Below, piece after piece: positions 8,742 to 16,569 of a stretch of DNA of 51,816 nt. Source of the stretch: JAVBNO01 sp031551485 (lineage in GTDB: Bacteria > Bacillota > Clostridia > Oscillospirales > Ruminococcaceae); the NCBI GenBank assembly GCA_031551485.1, contig JAVBNO010000053.1, positions 1-51,816 of the forward strand. The letters run 5' to 3'. Every line of letters begins with the position of its first letter. Within the stretch, counting starts at the first letter, position 1. The notes beneath the pieces were generated by a model. That model ran no database searches. It was not told the DNA's origin and worked only from the letters and a program-made list of their open reading frames with translations. Both the position numbers and the translations under genes were made by a program.

Positions 8742-10517
8742 CTATGGCCGTACTTTGTATACGTATATATCATAAATCGAATCGTCCCGGATATATGTCC
8801 GAACCAAATCCAATTCCAAATCGTCGGCATTGCCCAACTCGGCCCGGGAAAAAATATACACCCCGCCCAGTCTGCGGTATGCGTCGGTATCGATATACAG
8901 TTGCACAGGTGTGGTGATTTTCTCCCGTGTGGGGGCATAGGGGGCGTCGTCGCAGTATAAGTACATACGTCCACCCCATTTATCATAGTAGCGCTGATCC
9001 TCCGGATTGTGCTCCAATTGGGGCGCAATGACCTCTCGGAACGCCATCATATAGGCCAGGGGATAGGAATTGTTGTACCCGTCAACGCAGACAAACCCAT
9101 TATACATCAGTACGCTGGGATGGGCCCCCACCATGGCCGCGCCTTCCCCGTGATAGTCGATATCTCTTTTAATCTCGCCAAATAAATCCTCCGCATAAAA
9201 TTCCCGAAAAGTAACATGGGTGGAAATGTTATCCTGATAAAATAGATTGTAATTGGCATAATTATAGGTTTCGGGCGTCACAAAAATAATCACAATTTGG
9301 GCAATGGCCAGGGCGTATGCCAAAAAGGCAAGATGCTTTTGCTTTGCCAGCAAGGCCAATGTAAAAGCAAAGCACACATACCAAATGACATTGTTGAGAA
9401 AGAGTACCCGCCCCCAATTCAATTCGCCTAAAAATGGTACGATACGGGCGAAAAAATCTTTAATGGGGGTGTAGTAATTGGCCGCGTATAAAAACGCGAA
9501 TATACCAGCCACAAATACAAGCGCAAGCACATGAAAAAAGTACTGCAAATACTGCGCCTGCTTCTGGGGGTGCAATTTTCCATCCAGCTTGCGGCCCAAC
9601 AGGTAAATGCCCACCATACACAATGCGATAAACAGCAAAGGAAGGATGAGCATTTGCTGCATCGGCGGGTCATGATAAAAGCCGCTTAAAAAAGTGCGGA
9701 CCCAGGTTCGTAGAAACACCCCAAACGAACTATCTGCCAACGTGAAAACAGATCGGTTTAAAGGTTCTGATAAAAAGAAAGCGGCCATAAAAGTCTTCAA
9801 ATCCACAATGACATAGCCGACCGTCAATGCCACCCATCCCGCCAGCAAATTGATATACAGCCTTTTTTCTTTCACCCACAATACGGCAATGGCCAGCAGC
9901 CATATGCCAAGCATAAAGAGCCCGATGAAGACAAAACTGGATAATACGGGGAAGAATAATAAAAGCAATACCCGCGCATCCCACTTGTTGTATGCCAGCG
10001 TTTTCATTTTGCAAAACAGGTACCAGCACAGTGGTACTGTGGTGGCGGCAAAGTACCACCCCGGAAATACAGGCAAAACGGCAAATGCAATGGCCGCCAG
10101 CTTGACGACGCCCTCATTTTCAATCCAAAGCGTTAATAATAGATACATGGAAAAATAGCCTATGATAATATTCAGCGCATATGAGATCATATGGGCCGTA
10201 AAAACATCAAAAAACACGTTTAATACATTCAGCAGGCCAAAAAAAACGGCAGCAAAATAGGCGGACGACATCTGCCCCAAACAGTTCGTCGGCTGGTTAA
10301 GCGCCAGCAAAAGCCCTTGCTGCTTTAACATTTGGACCCAGGCGACAGCGGCGTCAAGGCTGTCATGCACGGGAATAATCGCGTTTTGGCCCCGCAGCAC
10401 AACCGGCAAAATGGCAATGCCGGCCACCGCTAAAACCACAATATCCCAATAGCCGAAACGGTACAGCGGCTTCTTGTCCTGTCCGATGCTTTTGTTTGCC
10501 CCTTTAGTGGTCATCAT
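8742..10517 (-). CDS. Large polytopic membrane protein, DUF6044-like
   Basis: 591 residues with about ten to twelve hydrophobic helices followed by a soluble C-terminal domain (about 420-591). The early loop IIPVHDSLDAAVAWVQ, with its His-Asp-Asp set between the first helices, is what I associate with DUF6044, a family that resembles GT-C or YfhO-type membrane glycosyltransferases. The C-terminal part (HVTFREFYAEDLF to the end) is soluble and Tyr/Asp-rich. The start codon has GGGGAG 6 nt upstream. It is single, convergent with ackA. Function is not known; sugar transfer to a lipid or surface polymer is a guess from topology. Confidence 0.7.
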   Translation of the reverse strand: MMTTKGANKSIGQDKKPLYRFGYWDIVVLAVAGIAILPVVLRGQNAIIPVHDSLDAAVAWVQMLKQQGLLLALNQPTNCLGQMSSAYFAAVFFGLLNVLNVFFDVFTAHMISYALNIIIGYFSMYLLLTLWIENEGVVKLAAIAFAVLPVFPGWYFAATTVPLCWYLFCKMKTLAYNKWDARVLLLLFFPVLSSFVFIGLFMLGIWLLAIAVLWVKEKRLYINLLAGWVALTVGYVIVDLKTFMAAFFLSEPLNRSVFTLADSSFGVFLRTWVRTFLSGFYHDPPMQQMLILPLLFIALCMVGIYLLGRKLDGKLHPQKQAQYLQYFFHVLALVFVAGIFAFLYAANYYTPIKDFFARIVPFLGELNWGRVLFLNNVIWYVCFAFTLALLAKQKHLAFLAYALAIAQIVIIFVTPETYNYANYNLFYQDNISTHVTFREFYAEDLFGEIKRDIDYHGEGAAMVGAHPSVLMYNGFVCVDGYNNSYPLAYMMAFREVIAPQLEHNPEDQRYYDKWGGRMYLYCDDAPYAPTREKITTPVQLYIDTDAYRRLGGVYIFSRAELGNADDLELDLVRTYIRDDSIYDIYVYKVRP

Positions 10518-10758
10518 GCCGAACTCCCCTCCATGAAGAATGCCGGATGTCTACCCATAACATTACAATAAAAGGGAATAATTTGTCAATGTGTGGCGCC
10601 TTTGCAAAAAAGACGGATGATTGCATAAACAATCTATACTTTGGCTGCGGGATATGCTATACTTTGTGCAATGTACCGCCGACACTCCGGTTACCATGGC
10701 GATAAAGCGTTTGTGCCGGACTACTTCCATACGAACACTCCAAAAGGAGGCAACAATA

Positions 10759-11637
10759 GTGGATCGCATTAAATTCATCACTGACTCTGCAGGCGATATC
10801 CCTCTTGATATGGCCCGGCAATATAATGTGGACATCGCACCCCTCACTGTCAATATAGACGGGAAAATTTATAGGGAAAGCTACGAGATAAAGCCCAAGG
10901 AGTTTTATTCCCTTTGTCGCAGCTGCCGCGAGCTGCCCACCACGTCGGGGGTGACGCCGCTGGATTATTTAGAGCGGTACCGCAAGGCGATATCCGAAGG
11001 CTACAATCAAATCGTCGTCATCTGCATCAACGCCAAAGCTTCCATGTGCTACACCTCCGCCAACCAGGCCAAAGAGATGCTTCAGGAGGAATACCCGGGC
11101 GAGGCAGCCAAAGTGCAAATCGAAATCATCGATTCCAAAGCTTACTCCATCGGCTATGGACAAGCCACCCTGATGGCTGTCGCCATGCACAAAGCGGGGG
11201 CGAAGCTGAATGAAGTGCTCACCGCCCTTCACGATTGGTTCGGCCGTCTGGAAATCTATGTGGCCCCCCTTTCCTTTGACTTTATCCGCCGTTCCGGCCG
11301 CGTCAGCGTGACAGCCGCCTTCATTGGCCAGGCGCTGGGTATCCGCCCGGTCATGAGCATCATCGACGGTGAAACCAAAATTGTCGCCAAAGTCCGCGGT
11401 GACCAAAAGCTCCCCGACGCCATCCTCAAAATCGTCAAAGAGCGCATTATGCCGGGTGGATCCTACGGCTTTGTCATGGGCACCACCGAGGAGTTCGTCA
11501 GCAAGCTTTACCGCTCTGTCAAAAACGCCCTGGGCTGGGATAGCTTTGGCTCTTTTTTTGCCGGCTCCGCCATCGCCCTCAACGGCGGCCCCGATCTTGT
11601 CGGTATGGCTTTTTTGGGCAAGGACCGGCGCCGCTAA
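10759..11637 (+). CDS. DegV family fatty-acid-binding protein
   Basis: Cytosolic lipid-binding protein of the DegV (FakB-like) family, which presents fatty acids to the FakA kinase. I place the start at the GTG at 10759, 8 nt after AGGAGG, giving 292 residues beginning VDRIKFITDSAGDIP, the exact family start. An in-frame ATG 138 nt earlier lacks a binding site. Visible family parts are the ITDS start, TSGVTPLDYLERY, SMCYTSANQAKEM, and the FIRRSGRVS segment. No kinase gene lies nearby. It ends at a strong terminator. Confidence 0.94.
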   Translation: MDRIKFITDSAGDIPLDMARQYNVDIAPLTVNIDGKIYRESYEIKPKEFYSLCRSCRELPTTSGVTPLDYLERYRKAISEGYNQIVVICINAKASMCYTSANQAKEMLQEEYPGEAAKVQIEIIDSKAYSIGYGQATLMAVAMHKAGAKLNEVLTALHDWFGRLEIYVAPLSFDFIRRSGRVSVTAAFIGQALGIRPVMSIIDGETKIVAKVRGDQKLPDAILKIVKERIMPGGSYGFVMGTTEEFVSKLYRSVKNALGWDSFGSFFAGSAIALNGGPDLVGMAFLGKDRRR

Positions 11638-11674
11638 GTAGTCGTTTCCCAATCATTTCTGGTGCTATCACAAA

Positions 11675-11700
11675 GGGCGTCCTGTTGGACGCCCTTTTTA
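11675..11700 (+). terminator. Terminator after the DegV gene
   Basis: GGGCGTCC and GGACGCCC pair around TGTT and are followed by TTTTTA. Confidence 0.95.
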
Positions 11701-11804
11701 AACGGCAAAAATTTTTTTTCCTCTGGCACAGTTTTCACCCAACGTTCACATTCACCTGCTACTCTTCATAACGCTCATCATTTTAACACAAAGAGGGTAA
11801 AAAA

Positions 11805-13181
11805 ATGGCCAATCATCGCCGCGTCACCACACTCCACATTGAAGGCATGACATGTACCCATTGCCAAAACAAAATCGAACGCAAATTGCGCGGCCTTGAC
11901 GGTGTCGAAAGTGTCCGCGTCAGCTACACCAAAGGCACAGCGGATATTACATATCGCGCCGAAATCGTCTCCCTCGCCAATCTCAAAGAGGCGGTGCGTT
12001 CTGCCGGCTACCGGGTTTCTCCGGCCAAGCCCGCCCCGTCCCAGGCACAAACGGCCCTCCGGTTGGCGGGTGTTGCCATCATTCTGGTCGCCTTATTTAT
12101 GCTGCTTCGCCAACTGGGCGCATTGGGCTTTCTGGATGTCTTTCCCCGTGCCCAGTCCGGTATGGGCTATGGTCTTTTGTTTGTCATCGGACTGCTGACC
12201 TCGCTCCACTGTGTGGTCATGTGCGGCGGCATCAACCTTTCCCAGTGCGCGGCGCCAACTGTGCCCAAAGCCCCCCGCTCCAACGCTTCCGCTGCGCTGC
12301 GCCCAGGCTTCCTCTATAACCTGGGCCGCGTTATTTCCTATACGGCCATCGGCGCGTTGGCCGGCGGCCTTGGTTCGGTGGTCGGTTTTTCCGGTACCGC
12401 CAAAGGCATTGTCCAGCTGGTGGCCGGCGTCTTCATGGTCATCATGGGCCTCAATATGTTGGATCTTTTTCCCTGGCTTAAGGGGCTGACGCCCCGTCTG
12501 CCCCGGTTCCTTACCAGGTTGGCCGACAACGGGCAACAGCACAATAGTCCTTTTTATGTCGGCCTTCTCAATGGCCTTATGCCCTGCGGCCCGCTGCAAA
12601 CCATGCAAATTTTGGCTCTCTCCACCGGTTCCCCCCTCAAAGGGGCGCTGTCCATGCTCTGCTTCAGCCTGGGCACCGTGCCGCTGATGTTTGGCTTCGG
12701 CGCCCTCAGCACTCTTCTCAACCAAAAATTCTCCCGCAAAATGATGACGGTCAGCGCCGCCCTAGTGGTTGTGCTAGGGGTGTTCATGTTTCAAAACGGC
12801 CTGAGTTTGTCGGGTTTCCAAACGCCGCCCATGTCGGTGCCGTTCCAGGGCCAGGCTGCCATGCGAACGCCTTCCTCGGTTCAAAGCGTTTCGGCTGCGC
12901 CTACCCCGGCAGCCGATATGCAGGTCATTACCACCCAACTGTCGCCCCGCGGCTATACACCCATCTCCGTCAAGGCCGGTGTTCCCGTCAAATGGGTCAT
13001 TCAGGCCGCCGCCGAAGATCTTACCGGCTGCAACAACGAGCTTGTCATCCCCGCTTTCCAAATTGACAAACAGCTCCAGCCTGGCGATAATGTCATCGAG
13101 TTTACCCCCGACCAAAGCGGCACCATTCCCTACAGTTGCTGGATGGGCATGATTCGCAGCACCATTACTGTCACGGAATAG
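11805..13181 (+). CDS. HMA - TauE/SafE - cupredoxin fusion, probable copper handling
   Basis: 458-residue membrane protein joining three metal-related parts. Residues about 6-68 are a heavy-metal-associated domain with GMTCTHC, which binds Cu(I)-type ions. Residues about 85-340 are a six-helix TauE/SafE (DsbD-like) domain with Cys in SLHCVVMCGG and MPCGPLQTM. Residues about 375-458 form a cupredoxin-like domain with likely copper ligands in TGCNNE and in SCWMGM. The linker before it is Ala/Pro/Ser-rich. The order suggests cytosolic capture, membrane passage or redox exchange, and an external copper site. It stands alone. Copper export or delivery is inferred; silver is an alternative. Confidence is high for the domains and moderate for the role. 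Confidence 0.87.
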   Translation: MANHRRVTTLHIEGMTCTHCQNKIERKLRGLDGVESVRVSYTKGTADITYRAEIVSLANLKEAVRSAGYRVSPAKPAPSQAQTALRLAGVAIILVALFMLLRQLGALGFLDVFPRAQSGMGYGLLFVIGLLTSLHCVVMCGGINLSQCAAPTVPKAPRSNASAALRPGFLYNLGRVISYTAIGALAGGLGSVVGFSGTAKGIVQLVAGVFMVIMGLNMLDLFPWLKGLTPRLPRFLTRLADNGQQHNSPFYVGLLNGLMPCGPLQTMQILALSTGSPLKGALSMLCFSLGTVPLMFGFGALSTLLNQKFSRKMMTVSAALVVVLGVFMFQNGLSLSGFQTPPMSVPFQGQAAMRTPSSVQSVSAAPTPAADMQVITTQLSPRGYTPISVKAGVPVKWVIQAAAEDLTGCNNELVIPAFQIDKQLQPGDNVIEFTPDQSGTIPYSCWMGMIRSTITVTE

Positions 13182-13500
13182 GGAAGGGGGGCTATATGTT
13201 TCCGGCGGCCCCCAAATGTGCCTGCCGGTAAAATGGGAACTTTTTGTAACGTTTGTGCCAAAATATTGACAGTCTCTTAACGGTATGATAGTCTAACTTT
13301 GTATGAAATTGCGTATATCGTAAACAATATAGCAGTCATGCGTGCCAAAATCCCCGTTTTATATCCCGGCCAACCTGAACCAGACGCCTAATATCCGGCT
13401 CGATGCCCGCACCCTTTGACCGGATGACAGCGCCTCACCTGCCGGGTTTTACAATAAGCGATGTCAAATTCAAATCATAAGTGCGGAGAATGGCGGTTTT
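13182..13500. other. Intergenic region before sppA
   Basis: Holds a G-rich/C-rich imperfect hairpin right after the fusion gene (about 13186-13215) with no T tract, then the promoter at 13266-13294 and roughly 200 nt of leader. No small gene with a binding site is seen. Confidence 0.5.
13266..13294 (+). promoter_or_regulatory. Probable sppA promoter
   Basis: Perfect TTGACA, a 17-nt spacer and TAGTCT. A second possible -10, TATGAT, overlaps the spacer. The start site would leave a leader of about 200 nt. Confidence 0.5.
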
Positions 13501-15144
13501 GTGGATATGGATGAAAACAACAACTATTCCGATTTGCTGGCGAAAATGGAGGACGATCTTAAGCGGGCTTCCACTGCCGGAGACCCCCCCCCCAATGAGC
13601 CCTCTCAAAATGATCCCCCCAAAAGCGAGTCCCCCGAGCCTGCCCAGTCGGAGGCTTCTGCTGCTCCGCGCTTTGGAACACCCAGTTGGGCGAACCCTCC
13701 TGTTAACGAGGAGGTGCCGGCAGCTGCCGATGCTTCTGCTGCAGCACCCCCTGCGGAAGAGGCAAAACCGGCCGCACCGGTGGTCCCGGTGACGCCCCCC
13801 CCTGCGGAAGAGGCCAAATCGGATGCCCCGGCCGCACCGGTGACATCGTCCCCTGCCGAGGAGGCCAAACCGGCTGCCCCGATGACGCCTACCCCTGCGG
13901 CTTCTCCCAGCTGGTCGGCCACGGCCCCCAATGCGGCTAAACCGGCAACCCCCGCCCCCAGCTGGGCCAACCCGCCCGCGGCACCTTCCGGCCAAGCGGC
14001 CCCAGTGCCACCGGCACCCTCCGCCAGAACCCAGCCCTCTGCGGCGCCTGTTTATGCCGCCACACCCCAGCAGCAGCCCGCGTGGGCTGCGCCGGCTCCC
14101 GGCTACTATGCGCCCTACCCCTATACGCCCCCCGCACCGGCCAAAAAGAAAGGCCACGGGGGTACCGTCGTTTTAATTATTGTGCTTTTGGCCGTTCTAG
14201 GCGCCATCGTCTACGGTTGCTGGCGACTGTCCCAGGCGCTTCAAACCTTCCAGACAGGGTCGGAAACCATCACCTATCCTGTGGAACCCTATGTAGGCGT
14301 TATTTATGTCGAAGGCACCATTCAGGGCACCGACCCTTACGCCGAATTGTTGGGCGGCTCCTATAGCTACAACCACAATTTCACCATGAACGCGGTCAAC
14401 CAACTCATCAGCGATCCCAACAATAAAGGCATTATGCTTTACATCGATTCTCCCGGCGGCACCGTTTTCCACACTGACGAGCTTTACATCAAGCTGATGG
14501 AATATAAGGAAAAGACCGGCCGCCCCATTTACGCTTACTTCGGCTCAATGGCCTGTTCTGGCGGTTACTATCTGGGCATGGCCGCCGATAAAATCATTGT
14601 CAACCGCAACAGCCTTACCGGCTCCATTGGCGTCACCATGGGTGTCATTGTGGATGCCACCGAGTATTATGAAAGAGAGGGACTGAAAATCACCCCCATC
14701 TACATCGGCAAAAACAAGACGATGGGCAGCGAGTTTGAACCCCTCACCGACGAACAAAAAGAAATCTTCCTCAGCCTCGCCCAAGAAAGCTACGATCAGT
14801 TTGTGGGCATCGTGGCCCAAGGCCGCGACAAATCGGTGGATGAAATTATCGAATTGGCCGACGGTCGCATCTATACCCCAAAGCAGGCCAAAGAAAACGG
14901 CCTTGTAGACGAAATCGGATTTTACGAAGACGCCATCTCGGCCATGATTGACGACAAGCGGGATGACGACATCGATGAATTTATCCTTTTCTACGATGTG
15001 CTCTATCAGGCGCCGCCCCTCATCACCACCCTTTTTGGCCAGGAGACCGGCGCAAAAGCCCCCGAGGATCTGGCCGCCGCTTTAACAGAAAGAGCTTGCC
15101 CCGTGGCCGGCCCCGCCTACTACTACAATCCCTACACCAAATAA
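13501..15144 (+). CDS. sppA: Signal peptide peptidase SppA (S49) with long Pro/Ala-rich N-terminus
   Basis: Membrane-bound serine/lysine protease that clears cleaved signal peptides. The catalytic part (about 262-480) holds the oxyanion segment IDSPGGTVFHT, the nucleophile Ser353 in MACSGGYY, and the general-base Lys at 404 or 406 in IGKNKTMGS, all as in short Firmicutes SppA. A single membrane helix spans about 222-240. Before it lies an unusual ~215-residue cytoplasmic head rich in Pro, Ala and Glu, with three related PAEEAK units (about 84-123). The product is 547 residues against roughly 300-340 for ordinary short SppA. The start is weakly defined: the GTG at 13501 or the ATG two codons on. 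Confidence 0.92.
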   Translation: MDMDENNNYSDLLAKMEDDLKRASTAGDPPPNEPSQNDPPKSESPEPAQSEASAAPRFGTPSWANPPVNEEVPAAADASAAAPPAEEAKPAAPVVPVTPPPAEEAKSDAPAAPVTSSPAEEAKPAAPMTPTPAASPSWSATAPNAAKPATPAPSWANPPAAPSGQAAPVPPAPSARTQPSAAPVYAATPQQQPAWAAPAPGYYAPYPYTPPAPAKKKGHGGTVVLIIVLLAVLGAIVYGCWRLSQALQTFQTGSETITYPVEPYVGVIYVEGTIQGTDPYAELLGGSYSYNHNFTMNAVNQLISDPNNKGIMLYIDSPGGTVFHTDELYIKLMEYKEKTGRPIYAYFGSMACSGGYYLGMAADKIIVNRNSLTGSIGVTMGVIVDATEYYEREGLKITPIYIGKNKTMGSEFEPLTDEQKEIFLSLAQESYDQFVGIVAQGRDKSVDEIIELADGRIYTPKQAKENGLVDEIGFYEDAISAMIDDKRDDDIDEFILFYDVLYQAPPLITTLFGQETGAKAPEDLAAALTERACPVAGPAYYYNPYTK

Positions 15145-15159
15145 AATACACCCAATACA

Positions 15160-15187
15160 AAATCCCTGCCGCCCGGCAGGGATTTTT
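15160..15187 (+). terminator. Terminator after sppA
   Basis: CCCTGCC and GGCAGGG around GCCC, followed by ATTTTT. Confidence 0.9.
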
Positions 15188-15239
15188 AGCGTACATACCT
15201 TTTTGGCCCTTGGGCATACTTCTTTACGAGGTGATGTTT

Positions 15240-15605
15240 ATGCGCAAAATGCCGCACGGCGCGTTTTGGGCGCTCTGCGCCTGCCTGCTTTTCAGCCAAC
15301 CGGCCTATGCCCAAGCCGCCGCGCCCGACGTCATGTCCGGTACTGTCCTAAGCCTGATGACCCCCACGGTTTTTGCCGCCATAGAAGACTACTACGGCGA
15401 ACCCCGTCTCTATTGGCCCGACAGCGACAGGATAGTTAGTGTAAAGCGGTTGCCCGATACAGCCATCTACGAAATCGTCATCGAAGTAGAAACGTTCTAT
15501 GGTCCCCACAATCCGCCCTATGGCATCGAAACCATGACATTCCATGTCAATCAAATCGGGGAAACGAAGCTGGTTGCTTTCCGGCACCAAGATAAACCCG
15601 CTTAA
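15240..15605 (+). CDS. DUF3888 domain secreted protein
   Basis: 121-residue exported protein of unknown function. The ATG at 15240 is preferred because GAGGTG lies 6 nt upstream; it yields a clear signal peptide (basic start, hydrophobic core, PAYAQA cleavage site). The mature part has the features I associate with DUF3888: an AIEDYYGEPRLYW start, then IVSVKRL and ETFYGPHNPPYGIET, where the Gly-Pro-His-Asn stretch is strongly family-like. It follows sppA by 95 nt across a terminator and is the last gene before the second repeat array. Confidence 0.85.
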   Translation: MRKMPHGAFWALCACLLFSQPAYAQAAAPDVMSGTVLSLMTPTVFAAIEDYYGEPRLYWPDSDRIVSVKRLPDTAIYEIVIEVETFYGPHNPPYGIETMTFHVNQIGETKLVAFRHQDKPA

Positions 15606-15624
15606 AATGCAGCCGCCAGCGGGA

Positions 15625-15748
15625 GCCTGCCGGTCGCGGCCAAAGCGACATGCTATCTGCCTGCCGGAGCGACTGTACGTCTGCTCCAATTTTATATTTA
15701 TGTCGGCATCAGTGCCTCTTCTTTACGCTTTGCACCCCCGCACAGGAC
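15625..15748 (+). repeat. Hairpin-rich repeat, copy 3, 3' half only (array 2)
   Basis: Begins about 20 nt after the DUF3888 stop codon with GGTCGCGGCC and keeps the later part of the unit, including the variable T-rich tail. The two large hairpins of the 5' half are missing. Either the array was truncated here or the gene end replaced them. Confidence 0.8.
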
Positions 15749-16011
15749 CCAAACCCGTTCTCCCCATAGCCCAAGCGTTTCCTGTGTACCTGTGCCCTCG
15801 CCCTAAGGATGGGGGCAGGGGAAACCATGTGGTTTCCCCTAAAAAATGTTTTTGCATACTTTTTGCGCCAAAAAGTATGGGCCCGTCGCGGCTTAAGCGA
15901 CATGCTATTTGCCTGCCGGAGCGACTGTACGTCTGCCGTATTTCTATTTGACATCAATATCCATATCGATATCGACCTTTTTTTCTTTACGCTTTGCACC
16001 CCAGCACAGGA
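15749..16011 (+). repeat. Hairpin-rich repeat, copy 4 (array 2)
   Basis: Full unit of about 263 bp. GGGGAAACCA faces TGGTTTCCCC as a perfect 10-bp inverted repeat, and CATACTTTTTG/CAAAAAGTATG (from 15855) is perfect. GTCGC/GCGAC is kept with loop GGCTTAA. Confidence 0.88.
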
Positions 16012-16256
16012 CCAAAACCCTTTCTCCCCATAGCCCAAGCGTTTCCTGCGCACCTGTGCCCTCGCCCTAAGGATGGGGCAGGGGAAACCATGTGGTTTCC
16101 CCTGAAAATGTTTTTGCATACTTTTTGCGTCAAAAAGTATGGGCCGGTCGCGGCTCAAGCGACATGTTATATACCTGCCGGAGCGGCTATACGTTTGCTC
16201 CAATTTTATATTTATATCCGTATCATTCCTTTTTTCTGTTGCACCCCCCGCTCACC
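16012..16256 (+). repeat. Hairpin-rich repeat, copy 5 (array 2)
   Basis: Full unit. The 11-bp stem (from 16117) is intact although its loop has changed from CGC to CGT, and the 10-bp GGGGAAACCA stem is perfect. Confidence 0.88.
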
Positions 16257-16500
16257 CCCAAAACCGTCCCCCCATAAGCCAGGCGTTTCCTGCGCACCTA
16301 TGCCCTTGCCCTAAGGATGGGGGTGGGGGAAACCATGTGGTTTCCCCTAAAAAATGTTTTTGCATACTTTTTGCGCCAAAAAGTATGGGCCGGTCGCGGC
16401 CCGAGCGACAGGCTAAATGCTTGCCGGAGCGGCTGCACGTCTATGCCAATTCTATATTAATATCGGCACCAAGCTTTTTTTACACCCTGCACCCCGCGCC
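16257..16500 (+). repeat. Hairpin-rich repeat, copy 6 (array 2)
   Basis: Last full unit of the array. Both large stems are perfect (second from 16363). The tail ends just before the terminator of the convergent symporter gene. Confidence 0.88.
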
Positions 16501-16521
16501 TACCGCTGGCCCTTCCTGTAT

Positions 16522-16557
16522 ACAAAAAGGCCTTGCCGTTTCCGGCAAGGCCTTTCA
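16522..16557 (-). terminator. Terminator of the AGCS symporter gene
   Basis: AAAGGCCTTGCCG and CGGCAAGGCCTTT form a near-perfect stem; on the minus strand it is followed by a T run. Confidence 0.9.
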
Positions 16558-16569
16558 ACTGAATGTGGA

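Noticed and set aside
15625..16500. Array 2 as a CRISPR array
   Set aside because: Units are about 245-263 bp, with no short direct repeat and unique-spacer pattern, and no cas genes are in the window.
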